Shown piece after piece: positions 44,197-53,415 of a stretch of 64,000 nt of DNA (positions are counted from its first letter, which is position 1; each line of letters opens with the position of its first letter). The notes under the pieces are model-generated. The model searched no databases. It saw only the letters and a list, made by a program, of their open reading frames with translations, and was not told the origin of the DNA. This DNA comes from Erwinia typographi (GTDB taxonomy: Bacteria; Pseudomonadota; Gammaproteobacteria; Enterobacterales; Enterobacteriaceae): assembly GCF_000773975.1 (NCBI RefSeq), contig NZ_JRUQ01000059.1, forward strand, positions 1 to 64,000. The letters run 5' to 3'. Position numbers and translations under genes: made by a program.

Positions 44197-44625
44197 TCAG
44201 TTCAGTTTGTATTCGAGGGTAATTTCAGCATTGAGCAGTTGCGATACCGGGCAGCCAGCTTTCGCCTGGTTAATGATTTCATCAAACTTGCCGCTATCAA
44301 TACCCGGCAGCCTCACCTGGCTTTGCAGGGCAATTCTGGTGATTTTGAAGCCCTCACCCGCCTTGTCCAGCGAAACGTCGGCCACCGTATCAATACTTTC
44401 TGGCGTGAAACCGGCATTACCCAGCATCAGCGACAGCGCCATCGAAAAACAGGCTGAATGCGCCGCGCCAATCAGTTCTTCGGGATTTGTCCCCGGCTTT
44501 CCTTCAAAACGAGTGTTAAAACCGTAAGGCTGGTCTTTCAGCGCGCCGCTTTCGGTACTGATGGTGCCTTTGCCATTTTTAATATCGCCTTCCCAATGCG
44601 CCTGCCCTTTCTTATGAATGGTCAT
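44197..44625 (-). CDS. osmC: OsmC, osmotically inducible peroxiredoxin
   Basis: A 142-residue thiol peroxidase that reduces organic hydroperoxides. It is close to E. coli OsmC: M-T-I-H-K-K-G-Q-A-H-W-E-G-D-I-K, P-Y-G-F-N-T-R-F-E-G, and the two catalytic Cys in H-S-A-C-F-S-M-A-L and A-G-C-P-V-S-Q. In E. coli it is sigma-S controlled and induced by osmotic stress. A sigma-S-type -10 (CTATACT) lies about 34 bp upstream of the start here. Confidence 0.96.
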   Translation of the reverse strand: MTIHKKGQAHWEGDIKNGKGTISTESGALKDQPYGFNTRFEGKPGTNPEELIGAAHSACFSMALSLMLGNAGFTPESIDTVADVSLDKAGEGFKITRIALQSQVRLPGIDSGKFDEIINQAKAGCPVSQLLNAEITLEYKLN

Positions 44626-44658
44626 GACTGTCCTCCCGTTTGTTTATCATGAACATTC

Positions 44659-44665
44659 AGTATAG
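44659..44665 (-). promoter_or_regulatory. Sigma-S-type -10 element of osmC
   Basis: CTATACT on the minus strand matches the extended sigma-S -10 consensus and lies at the expected distance before the osmC start. Confidence 0.6.
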
Positions 44666-44863
44666 TGGCTTCCCGACGCTTCGCCGGAGCGTGCGCTGCA
44701 ATTGCCTGGTATCTGACCGTTATTTAAGGAAATTTACTGACAGTAAACATTCTGTATCACGCTAACGACAGCGTGCCAGGCACCCTGAGATTTTGACCCG
44801 CCTCTTCCTCTCTGATAATGATAGTGAATTCACTTTTCCCCTCAGCAGATACAGGAATACAGG

Positions 44864-46096
44864 ATGAATCAGCAACTGGCTGCCCAGCTCAGCAACCGTT
44901 TTTATCGTTACCTCGCCGTCACCAGCCAGAGCGATGCCGCCGCTCAGGAGCTTCCCAGCACGCCAGAACAGCATAATATGGCGAAAATGCTGGCGGAAGA
45001 ACTGCGCAGCATCGGCATGAAACAGGTGGTTATTGATAAATTCGCTACCGTAACGGCCGTGAAGCCAGGCAACTGCCCTTCTGCTCCCCGCATCGGATTT
45101 ATTACCCACATCGATACCGTTGACGTCGGACTGTCGCCGCATATCCATCCGCAGACACTGCGCTTTGAAGGCGAAGATTTGTGTCTTAACCAGCAGGAAG
45201 ATATCTGGCTACGCGTTGCTGACCATCCTGAAATCAACGCTTATCGCGGCCAGCAGATTATTTTCAGCGACGGCACCAGCGTGCTGGGCGCGGATAACAA
45301 AGCGGCAGTGACCGTAGTGATGACGCTGATGGAAAATCTGACCCCGGACACACCGCATGGCGATATTGTCGTGGCCTTTGTTCCTGATGAAGAAATTGGG
45401 CTGCGCGGCGCGAAGGCGCTGGATCTGAAAAGTCGCTTCGACGTTGACTTCGCCTACACCATCGATTGCTGCGAGCTGGGCGAGGTGGTCTTTGAAAACT
45501 TTAACGCCGCCGCAGCTGATATACGTCTTACCGGCGTGACCGCGCACCCGATGTCCGGTAAAGGCGTTTTAGTCAACCCGCTGTTGATGGCGACGGATTT
45601 TATCAACCATTTCGACCGACTGGAAACCCCTGAGCATACTGAAGGCCGTGAAGGCTACGTCTGGTTTAATGATCTTACGGCTAATGCGCACGAGGCGCGT
45701 CTGAAAGCATCAATTCGCGACTTCGATTTGGCGTCGTTTGAACGGCGGAAGCAAAAAATTGCCGAGGTGGCGGCTAAAATTAGCGCAAGCTATCCTACAG
45801 GCAAAGTCGAATTTAGCCTTTCCGATATTTACAGCAACATCAGCAATGCCATTGGAGAAGATCGTCGGGCAATTGATTTGATCTTTGCCGCGCTGGCAGA
45901 GCTGGATATTACGCCGAAGGTCACGCCAATGCGGGGCGGCACGGATGGGGCGGCCCTTTCTGCTAAGGGCCTGTTGACGCCAAATTTCTTTACTGGCGCG
46001 CATAACTTCCATTCGAAGTTTGAATTTCTGCCGATCCCATCCTTCGTGAAGTCATACCAGGTTGCGGAGAAGCTGTGTCTGCTGGCGGCTAAATAA
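44864..46096 (+). CDS. pepT: Peptidase T-like aminotripeptidase (M20)
   Basis: A 410-residue di-zinc peptidase (E. coli PepT 408). G-F-I-T-H-I-D-T-V-D holds the first zinc His and Asp, S-V-L-G-A-D-N-K-A-A-V the bridging Asp, V-P-D-E-E-I-G-L-R-G-A the catalytic Glu, D-C-C-E-L-G-E-V-V-F-E-N-F-N-A-A-A the domain hinge, and G-A-H-N-F-H-S-K-F-E the last His. PepT removes N-terminal residues from tripeptides. Sequence divergence from E. coli PepT is clear, so this may be a second PepT-type enzyme. Followed by a strong terminator. Confidence 0.85.
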   Translation: MNQQLAAQLSNRFYRYLAVTSQSDAAAQELPSTPEQHNMAKMLAEELRSIGMKQVVIDKFATVTAVKPGNCPSAPRIGFITHIDTVDVGLSPHIHPQTLRFEGEDLCLNQQEDIWLRVADHPEINAYRGQQIIFSDGTSVLGADNKAAVTVVMTLMENLTPDTPHGDIVVAFVPDEEIGLRGAKALDLKSRFDVDFAYTIDCCELGEVVFENFNAAAADIRLTGVTAHPMSGKGVLVNPLLMATDFINHFDRLETPEHTEGREGYVWFNDLTANAHEARLKASIRDFDLASFERRKQKIAEVAAKISASYPTGKVEFSLSDIYSNISNAIGEDRRAIDLIFAALAELDITPKVTPMRGGTDGAALSAKGLLTPNFFTGAHNFHSKFEFLPIPSFVKSYQVAEKLCLLAAK

Positions 46097-46111
46097 GCGC
46101 CCGTATAGCAA

Positions 46112-46143
46112 GCCAAAGGGAGCGAAAATCTTCGCTCCCTTTG
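46112..46143. terminator. Bidirectional terminator between pepT and the binding-protein gene
   Basis: A 14-bp perfect stem (CCAAAGGGAGCGAA / TTCGCTCCCTTTGG) with an AATC loop. It serves convergent genes on both sides. Confidence 0.85.
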
Positions 46144-46174
46144 GTGGCGTGACTGCCCGCTCAGATCCTGAACG

Positions 46175-46954
46175 TTACTCTCTGATCGTCACGTCGATAC
46201 CCGGGAAGAATTTCGCAGCCAGCCTGGTAACGGTGCCGTCAGCCTGGACTTTAACAATCGCCGCATCCAGCGCCTGCTTCAGCTTCGCGTCGTCTTTACG
46301 CAGACCAAAACCGATCCCTACCCCCAGAATCTGGGTATCTTCTACCGGAACGCCGGCAAAGGCATAGCCTTTACCCTGGGGTTTTTCGAGGAAGCCAGAC
46401 TGCCCGGCGGCCGACATCACCAGCGTGCCGTCAAGACGCCCCGCAACCATATCGTTATAGACCTGGTTCTGGTCCTGATAAGAGGTAATGGTCACGCCCT
46501 GCGGTTCCCAGTGTTTTTTCGCGAAGGTTTCCTGCACTGAACCCTGCAATACCCCGATGTTTTTGCCCTTCAGGGACTGAACGTCAGGCTGCAGGCCCGA
46601 GCCGCTTTTGCCAATCAGCTGGCTGGGAATGCGGTAGATGGGCCTGGTGAACCCAATGCTTTTCATCCGCGCTTCGGTGATATTCATCGCCGAGTTGATG
46701 GCGTCAAATTTCTTGGCGGCCAGCGCGGGGATCAGCGCATCAAAGCTGCTCTCAACCCAGCTGCATTTGAAATTACCCACCTGGCAAATGGCTTTGCCCA
46801 GCTCAATATCGAACCCTTCAAGCTCGCCTGCGGCGTTACGGCTTTCAAAGGGCGGATACTGCGACTCCAGACCGTAGCGCAGCGTTTCCTGCGCCATTAC
46901 CGACACGGAAGAGAGCAGCCCAACCGCTAAAAAAAGTGCATTCAGTTTCTTCAT
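46175..46954 (-). CDS. Cationic amino-acid-type ABC transporter substrate-binding protein
   Basis: A 259-residue family 3 binding protein. Signal peptide to about residue 21 (S-V-M-A-Q-E). Mature start L-R-Y-G-L-E-S-Q-Y-P-P-F-E-S, then G-E-L-E-G-F-D-I-E-L-G-K-A-I-C, a Cys pair (C-Q-V-G-N-F-K-C) as in the ArgT/HisJ/ArtI group, and W-V-E-S-S-F-D-A-L-I-P-A-L. This resembles lysine/arginine/ornithine and histidine binders. The ATG at 46954 has GGGGAAG upstream; the codon before it is TTG. Transporter membrane genes are not adjacent. It follows the YbdL-type aminotransferase on the same strand by 23 bp, so the two are probably co-transcribed. Confidence 0.9.
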   Translation of the reverse strand: MKKLNALFLAVGLLSSVSVMAQETLRYGLESQYPPFESRNAAGELEGFDIELGKAICQVGNFKCSWVESSFDALIPALAAKKFDAINSAMNITEARMKSIGFTRPIYRIPSQLIGKSGSGLQPDVQSLKGKNIGVLQGSVQETFAKKHWEPQGVTITSYQDQNQVYNDMVAGRLDGTLVMSAAGQSGFLEKPQGKGYAFAGVPVEDTQILGVGIGFGLRKDDAKLKQALDAAIVKVQADGTVTRLAAKFFPGIDVTIRE

Positions 46955-46977
46955 CAACTTCCCCTAAGAAGGATATT

Positions 46978-48147
46978 TTAGCGAGGCTTTACCTGGCACA
47001 GCGCCTGAGCGCCCGCGCGCAGCGTGGCTTCATCTTTAGCAAACGAGAGACGGATCAATTTATTGTCGGTTCCATCCGTGTAGAACGCCGAAAGCGGAAT
47101 AGTCGCTACACCGTAATCAACAATGAGACGTTTTACCATTTCGCTGTCAGCTTCGTCACTGAAATCCGCATAGCTGGCCAACATAAAGAACGAGCCGGCG
47201 GAAGGCAGCAGACGGAACGGCGAATCTTTCATCAGTTCAGTCAGCGTGTCGCGCTTGCGCTGGTAAAATGCGCCAAGCCCCAGATAGTTGGCCGGTTCAC
47301 GCAGATAATCAGCAAAGGCTACCTGCATCGGCGTGTCGGCGGAATACATCATAAACTGATGCACCTTTACCATCTCTTCCATCAGTTCCGCCGGCGCCAG
47401 GCAGTAACCGACGCGCCAGCCGGTGACGTGGAAGGTTTTGCCAAAGGAAGAGACGATCACGCTGCGCTGCGCCAGCTCCGCATGGGTCGCCATGCCCTGA
47501 TGCTGGCGGCCATCAAACAGGATGTGTTCATAGACTTCATCGGAGAGCACCACAATATCGGTATTGCGGGTAATAGCCGCGAGCTCGTCCAGGTCTTCCC
47601 GCGACAGCACCTGAGCGCTTGGGTTATGCGGGGTATTAATGATAATCATTCGGGTACGTGGCGTAATGGCCGCGCGCAACTCGTCCCAGCTGATGCTGAA
47701 ATCTGGCAGCTGGAGCTTGAGGCCCACCGGCACCCCGCCCTGTAAACGGACGACTGGCGCATAGCTGTCAAACGCCGGTTCAAAGAAGATCACTTCATCA
47801 CCCGCATGAACCAGGCCGCCGATAGCGGCGTAGATAGCCTGGCTGGCGCTGCCGGTGATCAGCACCTCGCTGACCGCATCGTATTGCTGGCCGTAAAGCG
47901 TGTGAACTTTACTGGCTAACACTTCTTTCAACGCACCCAGCCCGGTCATCGGCGCGTACTGGTTGTGTCCCTGCTCCATCGCGGTGGTAACGCCGTGGAT
48001 CAGGGCGGTATCGCAGGGGAAATTAGGCGCGCCCTGCGACAGATTGATCGCGTTGTGCTGGGCGGAAAGCTGACCAATAACGGCGAAAATAGTGGTGCCC
48101 ACGTCCGGTAATTTTGAACGCTGCTGTACGGAAGATTTCAGAGTCAT
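46978..48147 (-). CDS. ybdL: YbdL-type methionine/aromatic aminotransferase
   Basis: A 389-residue PLP aminotransferase of the kynurenine aminotransferase/YbdL group. S-K-L-P-x-x-G-T-T-I-F at the start, I-N-L-S-Q-G-A-P-N-F-P, N-Q-Y-A-P-M-T-G, T-P-H-N-P-S-A (Asn), S-D-E-V-Y-E-H-I-L-F (Asp, Tyr) and the PLP Lys in S-S-F-G-K-T-F-H-V-T-G-W-R-V-G-Y. YbdL of E. coli prefers methionine, His and Phe. It starts G-divergent from a LysR gene (118-bp gap), and is probably transcribed with the downstream amino-acid binding protein. The symbol rests on subfamily motifs rather than close identity. Confidence 0.82.
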   Translation of the reverse strand: MTLKSSVQQRSKLPDVGTTIFAVIGQLSAQHNAINLSQGAPNFPCDTALIHGVTTAMEQGHNQYAPMTGLGALKEVLASKVHTLYGQQYDAVSEVLITGSASQAIYAAIGGLVHAGDEVIFFEPAFDSYAPVVRLQGGVPVGLKLQLPDFSISWDELRAAITPRTRMIIINTPHNPSAQVLSREDLDELAAITRNTDIVVLSDEVYEHILFDGRQHQGMATHAELAQRSVIVSSFGKTFHVTGWRVGYCLAPAELMEEMVKVHQFMMYSADTPMQVAFADYLREPANYLGLGAFYQRKRDTLTELMKDSPFRLLPSAGSFFMLASYADFSDEADSEMVKRLIVDYGVATIPLSAFYTDGTDNKLIRLSFAKDEATLRAGAQALCQVKPR

Positions 48148-48264
48148 GCTGTCTCCGGTGGAGGTAAAAGCGCGGTTAACCTATTCAACGTGAGCGCACT
48201 TGAGGCGACAAGCGAATTGTTGTCATAATAGCCATGACTTTTAAACATAGCTCAGAGGCTTACA

Positions 48265-49116
48265 ATGTCACGGCGCTCGCTCCCGCTAAATGCAGTTCAT
48301 GCCTTCATTGTCACCGCCAGGCATCTTAACCTGACTCGCGCCGCTGGCGAGCTGTGCATTACGCAAGGTGCCGTCAGCCGTAAAATTGCCTCGCTGGAAA
48401 GCTGGCTTGGCTTTGCGCTGTTCGATCGCCACGCGCGTGGGCTGACCCTTACCGCTCAGGGCGCCAGCCTGCTCCCCGCAATGAAAACCAACTTCGAACA
48501 GATGGTGTTCGCCGCTGAACAGGCCAGCAAATCCCATGCGGTGATCCGGCTGAAAGCCCCTACCTGCGCCATGCGCTGGCTGGTGCCGAGACTGGTGGCG
48601 CTGGAACAGGCTCAGCCCGATCTCCACGTCTCGCTGACCACTACCGTCGATCACAGCACGCAGTTGGAGAATTATGACGCGGCGATCCTTTATGGCAGTG
48701 CGCCTGCGGGAAGCTGGCGACTGTTCGATGAGGAACTGACGCCGGCCATCGCCGCCAGCCTGCTGCCAGCGGCAGTACTGAGGGTAGAGGATCTGGCGCG
48801 CTATACGTTCCTGCACCCGACCGCCGACGGACGGGACTGGCGGCTGTGGCTTAACCAGCAGCAGGCAGGCTTCAGCATCAGGCGCAGCCAGCATTTCGAT
48901 ACAATGGATTTAGCGATCAGCGCGGCAATTCAGGGATTTGGCGTGACGGTGGCGGACGTAACGCTGATCGAGACGGACCTGGCCATGCGGCGGCTGATCG
49001 CCCCGTTCAGTGAAACGGTGAAAACGGGCGCGGTATATAGTCTGATCCAGCGCCCGGCAGAGGATGCGCCACCGCAGCTTGCCGCATTGGTGGCGTGGCT
49101 GCGTCAGCCAGGTTAG
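48265..49116 (+). CDS. LysR-family regulator (GcvA-like)
   Basis: A 283-residue regulator of the GcvA/AmpR subgroup: [11 protein letters not shown] at the start, [20 protein letters not shown] in the helix-turn-helix, and [12 protein letters not shown]. The effector domain has Y-D-A-A-I-L-Y-G and [10 protein letters not shown]. It is divergent from the ybdL-binding protein pair and is a good candidate for its regulator. Its stop codon overlaps that of the convergent chemoreceptor gene. Confidence 0.9.
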   Translation: MSRRSLPLNAVHAFIVTARHLNLTRAAGELCITQGAVSRKIASLESWLGFALFDRHARGLTLTAQGASLLPAMKTNFEQMVFAAEQASKSHAVIRLKAPTCAMRWLVPRLVALEQAQPDLHVSLTTTVDHSTQLENYDAAILYGSAPAGSWRLFDEELTPAIAASLLPAAVLRVEDLARYTFLHPTADGRDWRLWLNQQQAGFSIRRSQHFDTMDLAISAAIQGFGVTVADVTLIETDLAMRRLIAPFSETVKTGAVYSLIQRPAEDAPPQLAALVAWLRQPG

Positions 49117-50777
49117 AACGATACCCACTCATCGGATGAAGCGGCGGCAGGCTTTGCGACAAGTGAACGGGCCTGCGTAAGAGCCGGCTTACTGGATGCC
49201 GCGGCAGATGAGGTGGCCGCCACGGCCGAGAGGCGGAATTTTGACACCGACAGCGTCAGCTCTTCCGTCTGTCGCTCAAGCGCGCTGGCCGCCGCCGAGA
49301 CCTGCTCCACCAGCGAGGCGTTCTGCTGGGTAACGCTGTCCATTTCGTTGATAGCCGTGCCGACCTGAGAAATCCCCTTGCTCTGCTCTTCGGAAGCGGA
49401 AGCTATCTGCTTCATGATTTCGGTAACCTCTGCCACCGCTTTCAGGATCTCATTCATGGTGCTGCCCGCTTCGCCAACCAGCCGGGAACCGTTGTCCACG
49501 CGGGTCACCGAGTCGGCAATCAGCGTTTCGATCTCTTTCGCCGCTCCGGCGCTGCGCTGCGCCAGATTGCGCACTTCACTAGCCACCACGGCAAATCCGC
49601 GTCCCTGTTCGCCAGCCCGCGCGGCTTCTACCGCAGCGTTCAGCGCAAGGATATTGGTCTGGAAGGCAATACTGTTAATGACGCTGGTGATCTCGGCAAT
49701 TTTGTTTGAGCTGCCGGCAATGCCTTCCATCGTCGAGACAACGTCGTCAACCAGCCTGCCGCCTTTGCTGGCGGTAACCGAAGCGGTTTGTGCCAGTTCG
49801 CTGGCCTGACGCGCGTTATCGGCATTGAGTTTCACCGTCGCAGTCAGCTGCTCCATGCTTGCCGCCGTCTCTTCCAGCGCCGCTGCCTGCTCTTCGGTCC
49901 GCGAGGAAAGATCGTTATTACCGGATGAAATTTCTGCAGCGCCCCGGTATATGTTGTCCGTACCGCTGCGAATAGCGCTCACCGCATCGCGCAGGCTATC
50001 CTGCATGGTCCGCAGCAGCGGCACCAGCTTACCCACGCAGTTACGGCCAATGTCTTCCAGCGGCTGGCTGAGATCGCCGTCGGCGATCAGGCGAAAGTGC
50101 GTGCGCATTCCTTCAAGCGGGCGAACCAGCATCCTGACCAGATAACGATCGGTAAACAGCAGAATGATCAGTCCGACGATAGTCGCAATAATAATTACGA
50201 TTTTTGTCACGTCGGTGAGGCGGTCGACGGTCACGCGTGTGGCATCCAGCTTCACGCCCGCGGCCAGGTTGAATTTTTCCACCGTTGCGCCGAAATCACG
50301 GCTCAGCGACGGCGTAACCGTGGCGGCATGACGGCGGAAATCGTCAAGGCTGGTATTCTGCGCCAGCTGCATCTGCGGCAGCACGCCCTGCTCGAGGAGC
50401 TTCTGCCAGCTGGCAATCACGCTGGTATAATAGCTGGTCTCCAGCGGCCCCGGCGATTCCGCCTTAAAATCGTCGAGCAGCTTAGCCATATTGTCGAGAG
50501 CCTTCTGCGCCGACGCCATATCTGCCGTGGCGGATGCGCTGCCTGCCAGTCGGGAGTCCACCGCCCGGTTCAGTCGGGTGATAAAACGGAAGTACTGATC
50601 GTTGCCTTTGCCCAGTGTGGTCATCTGATTAACCAATATGCGATCGACTTCATTACCTTTACCGAGGGCATTCAGGGAAAAGACGCTGTACATGCCTACG
50701 GCGGACCACATCAGGCAGAACAGCCCAAGGACCCAGAGCATTACGCTGCGGATGGTGAAGTTTCTTAGTAGTTTCAT
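49113..50777 (-). CDS. Methyl-accepting chemotaxis protein with CheR-tether-like C-terminus
   Basis: A 554-residue chemoreceptor. TM1 at about 10-32, periplasmic helical domain about 33-190, TM2 about 192-212 ([14 protein letters not shown]), HAMP (L-V-R-P-L-E-G-M), and a long signalling domain with [13 protein letters not shown] at the tip. The tail ends D-E-W-V-S-F, close to the N-W-E-T-F pentapeptide by which high-abundance receptors recruit CheR and CheB. A linker rich in Ala and Ser precedes it. A sigma-28 promoter lies upstream. The ligand is unknown. Confidence 0.95.
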   Translation of the reverse strand: MKLLRNFTIRSVMLWVLGLFCLMWSAVGMYSVFSLNALGKGNEVDRILVNQMTTLGKGNDQYFRFITRLNRAVDSRLAGSASATADMASAQKALDNMAKLLDDFKAESPGPLETSYYTSVIASWQKLLEQGVLPQMQLAQNTSLDDFRRHAATVTPSLSRDFGATVEKFNLAAGVKLDATRVTVDRLTDVTKIVIIIATIVGLIILLFTDRYLVRMLVRPLEGMRTHFRLIADGDLSQPLEDIGRNCVGKLVPLLRTMQDSLRDAVSAIRSGTDNIYRGAAEISSGNNDLSSRTEEQAAALEETAASMEQLTATVKLNADNARQASELAQTASVTASKGGRLVDDVVSTMEGIAGSSNKIAEITSVINSIAFQTNILALNAAVEAARAGEQGRGFAVVASEVRNLAQRSAGAAKEIETLIADSVTRVDNGSRLVGEAGSTMNEILKAVAEVTEIMKQIASASEEQSKGISQVGTAINEMDSVTQQNASLVEQVSAAASALERQTEELTLSVSKFRLSAVAATSSAAASSKPALTQARSLVAKPAAASSDEWVSF

Positions 50778-50840
50778 AACTGCTCCGTAACGATAAAAAA
50801 CCGGATGATAGCGCCGTGAGAATCGGGCGCTTATCAGGTG

Positions 50841-50868
50841 TTATCGGCACGGAGCAAAAAAGTTTGAG
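50841..50868 (-). promoter_or_regulatory. Sigma-28 (FliA) promoter of the second chemoreceptor gene
   Basis: On the minus strand CAAACTTT, about eleven bases, then a perfect GCCGATAA -10. It lies 64 bp upstream of the start at 50777 and spans the same 28 bases as the promoter of the first chemoreceptor. Confidence 0.75.
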
Positions 50869-51287
50869 GAATTAAGGGTTGTTATTCAGAAACTTACATG
50901 GTAGTCGACTTTCGTTAAGTCATTGCTCTGTCAGCTATTTCCGCCAGAGGTAGGTCGGATGGAAAATTTTGCTGATAAATTACTTTGCCCGGCCACAACT
51001 CTTTTAACCGCCCCATCCCTTTCATTAGCGGACGAAACGGCTGGATACGCCGCCGCATAAAGCTTTTCTCCCGCTTCGGCAGGACAGGCCTTTTTCGCCA
51101 AACCGCATCAAACCTGCCGATTATCATTTGCAGCGGTGGGACAAAAGTGCAGTCAACACGCTCAGTTACGGATTACGCTGAGCGAGATAAAAGAAACTGA
51201 CTGAAAGAGAAATTCAGAGAATTTGAGTTTCATCAGCGGGCGTTATTGTCTATGTTGGCTTATCTGTCTATACGTAAGGATTCAACC
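50869..51287. other. Gene-free stretch between chemoreceptor and DoxX genes
   Basis: About 420 bp without a credible gene. It should contain the DoxX promoter; nothing else was recognised. Confidence 0.4.
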
Positions 51288-51722
51288 ATGTTTTCGGCCC
51301 TGAATAATGGCTTTTCCCGCCTGACCGACCACCCTGATTTTGGCAAGCTGGTGCTGAGACTGACGTTTGGCATCCTGCTGCTGTTTCATGGGGAATTTAA
51401 GGTTGTGCACGGCGTCGGCTGGATTGCCACGATGCTGAAACCGCACGGCATTCCGGGCTTCGTGGCCTACGGCGCTTACCTCGGTGAAGTTGTCGCGCCA
51501 ATCATGGTCATTATTGGGCTGCTGACCCGTCCGGCAGCTTTTGTGATTGCGGTTAACCTGGTGGTCGCCACGCTGCTGGTCAAAACCGGCGCATTCTGGG
51601 ACCGTACCAGCGTAGGCGCCTGGGCGCTGGAAGGGGAAGCGATTTACCTGTTTGGCGCCTTAGCCATAATGCTGCTGGGTGCGGGTAAATACGCGCTGAT
51701 CCGTAATCCTCGCTTACAATAA
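51288..51722 (+). CDS. DoxX-family membrane protein (YqjF/YphA-like)
   Basis: A 144-residue inner-membrane protein with four hydrophobic helices. G-K-L-V-L-R-L-T-F-G-I-L-L-L-F-H-G near 17-32 is the conserved DoxX helix 1, and G-A-Y-L-G-E-V-V-A-P-I-M-V-I-I-G-L lies in helix 2. G-E-A-I-Y-L-F-G-A-L is in the last part. DoxX proteins are small oxidoreductase-linked membrane proteins; enteric relatives are of unknown function. ATG at 51288 has AAGGA upstream; the earlier frame start has no ribosome site. Confidence 0.88.
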   Translation: MFSALNNGFSRLTDHPDFGKLVLRLTFGILLLFHGEFKVVHGVGWIATMLKPHGIPGFVAYGAYLGEVVAPIMVIIGLLTRPAAFVIAVNLVVATLLVKTGAFWDRTSVGAWALEGEAIYLFGALAIMLLGAGKYALIRNPRLQ

Positions 51723-51755
51723 GCTGTTCGGGGCAGAACCTCTGCCCCTGCCTCT

Positions 51756-53108
51756 CTATCCACCCTGTTTCACGCCACATCTTGCCAGGCTGGCCTGCTG
51801 TCTTTGCCCGTAGAGCGCAATTTCATCGCTGACCGCCGCGCCCAGTGCCTGTTCAAACTCCGCCCGGCTACTGTGTCCCTGGCTGCGCGGCTTCGCTTCA
51901 CTGCCAAGATTGGACTGGAAAATACCGGCGGCGCTGACCGGCAGAAAATCTTCATAAATCATTGGCGTGGCGATAATCAGTCCCTCCTCAAGCAGGCGCT
52001 CAATATTTTGCTGCCCGGCAATCTGCGCCGGGTTGGCACGGCCTTTCTCGCTGAGCCGGTAGGTGAACCATGCCAGCGGCTGCTCTCTTAATACCCTGGC
52101 ATCGTCCGGAAACGCGGCGAAAGTTGCGGCCAGCTTCTGCTGGTGAGCATCATTTTCCGTGCCGGTTTCGCTCTCCAGCAATAGCCGATCGTAAAGCGCG
52201 CGCCCTTTTGCGGTGAGCGCAATGCCGCGCTGCTCAATTTCACCAAAGCGTGCGGTATGTGTCCCCAGACCATCGCGAAAGCGCACCGGCTCATCCAGTG
52301 CTTTGAAGCTGGTCTGCCGCAGCAGAATCGGCACAGTGCGGCGCGGCGGCCCTTCGATAATCGCTTTGGGCGTAATCCCTGACTGCGGCATCAGCGCCTG
52401 CACCCGGTCGATATCCAGCGTGCGTGGCGTCAGGTGGTTGATATGACAACCTGGAAAGCAGACCACGTCGGCGATCAGACGATGCTGTGCCAGCAGTGCC
52501 TGATAGGTGGCCTGGTCAACGGTGGTTTGCTGGTGCCAGCGGAACGTTTCCAGCGCCTGGGGAATAAATTCTTCGGCCTGCTGCGCGCTGAAGCCGCCCT
52601 GCTGCTGATGCAGCCTGACCAGCTCACGGCAGCGCGGAGTGAAAATATCACGGGCGGCCAGAATCTCGGTGGCCTGCTGCCGTAAAGCCAGATCGTCAAT
52701 CAGCTCAAGGCGAAGTAAGGAGGTAAACAGGCGGAAGGGGTTGGCGTTGAGCGCCCGATCCTCTATCGGGCGAAAGGCGGTGGAATGCACCGGTACGCCA
52801 GCCTGCGAGAGATCGTAGTAGCCCACCGGATACATGCCCATAATGGCAAAGACCTGACGCAGCATGGACAGCTCTGCTGCCGTACCGACCCGGATCGCCC
52901 CGTGACGCTCAACGCTCAGGCGCGACAGTTCATTGTCACGTTCCAGCTGCTGTTTCAGGGCGGGATCCTGCGCTAAAACCTCCGCATTCACCTCTGAGAC
53001 CAGGTGAAGCAGCGTGCCGTACTGCGGCACTTCCTGCTGGTACATCTGCGACATCGCGCTGGCAAATCCGTCGCGCAGGCTGTCAGCCGACACCCATAAA
53101 CTTTTCAT
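51756..53108 (-). CDS. ydcJ: YdcJ-like 2-oxoadipate dioxygenase/decarboxylase (DUF1338, HglS family)
   Basis: A 450-residue VOC-superfamily Fe(II) enzyme. The family enzyme HglS converts 2-oxoadipate to D-2-hydroxyglutarate with loss of CO2. The sequence has V-E-R-H-G-A-I-R-V-G-T (first His ligand), G-Y-Y-D-L-S, S-T-A-F-R-P (Arg binding the substrate), and C-F-P-G-C-H-I-N-H-L-T-P-R-T-L-D (second His). Near the C-terminus Y-E-D-F-L-P-V-S-A-A-G-I-F-Q-S-N-L brings the Glu ligand. E. coli YdcJ has 447 residues. Divergent from a PcaQ-like LysR gene. Confidence 0.9.
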   Translation of the reverse strand: MKSLWVSADSLRDGFASAMSQMYQQEVPQYGTLLHLVSEVNAEVLAQDPALKQQLERDNELSRLSVERHGAIRVGTAAELSMLRQVFAIMGMYPVGYYDLSQAGVPVHSTAFRPIEDRALNANPFRLFTSLLRLELIDDLALRQQATEILAARDIFTPRCRELVRLHQQQGGFSAQQAEEFIPQALETFRWHQQTTVDQATYQALLAQHRLIADVVCFPGCHINHLTPRTLDIDRVQALMPQSGITPKAIIEGPPRRTVPILLRQTSFKALDEPVRFRDGLGTHTARFGEIEQRGIALTAKGRALYDRLLLESETGTENDAHQQKLAATFAAFPDDARVLREQPLAWFTYRLSEKGRANPAQIAGQQNIERLLEEGLIIATPMIYEDFLPVSAAGIFQSNLGSEAKPRSQGHSSRAEFEQALGAAVSDEIALYGQRQQASLARCGVKQGG

Positions 53109-53330
53109 TCTCAGCCCCTCATTGGCGTATTGCAGTCAGAGTACTGGAAAGCGCCGGACCCGGAGAAAATTTTTAATAAAATGTGATCGGCTACGGCATT
53201 CATCGCCGGCAAATTGCTGACGTTAAAGTCCGTCATTCCCTCGCGGCGTGGGGCCAACGAGTTTAATAATAAGGCCTGATGCATCGCGCCTGACGGCAGA
53301 AGAAAAGTGATGGAAAACGTGCCATATTCG

Positions 53331-53351
53331 GCAAATGTTAATTAAATTTGC
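53331..53351. promoter_or_regulatory. Inverted repeat in the ydcJ/LysR intergenic region
   Basis: GCAAAT-N9-ATTTGC lies 65 bp before the LysR start in a 307-bp divergent gap that has no gene. Spacing fits a LysR-type operator of the T-N11-A class. Confidence 0.45.
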
Positions 53352-53415
53352 AATAAGCTTAACAAAATCATTACATGCCGCTTGCCTGTAACCCAGCCCG
53401 CTGCTTAGCTGGGCT

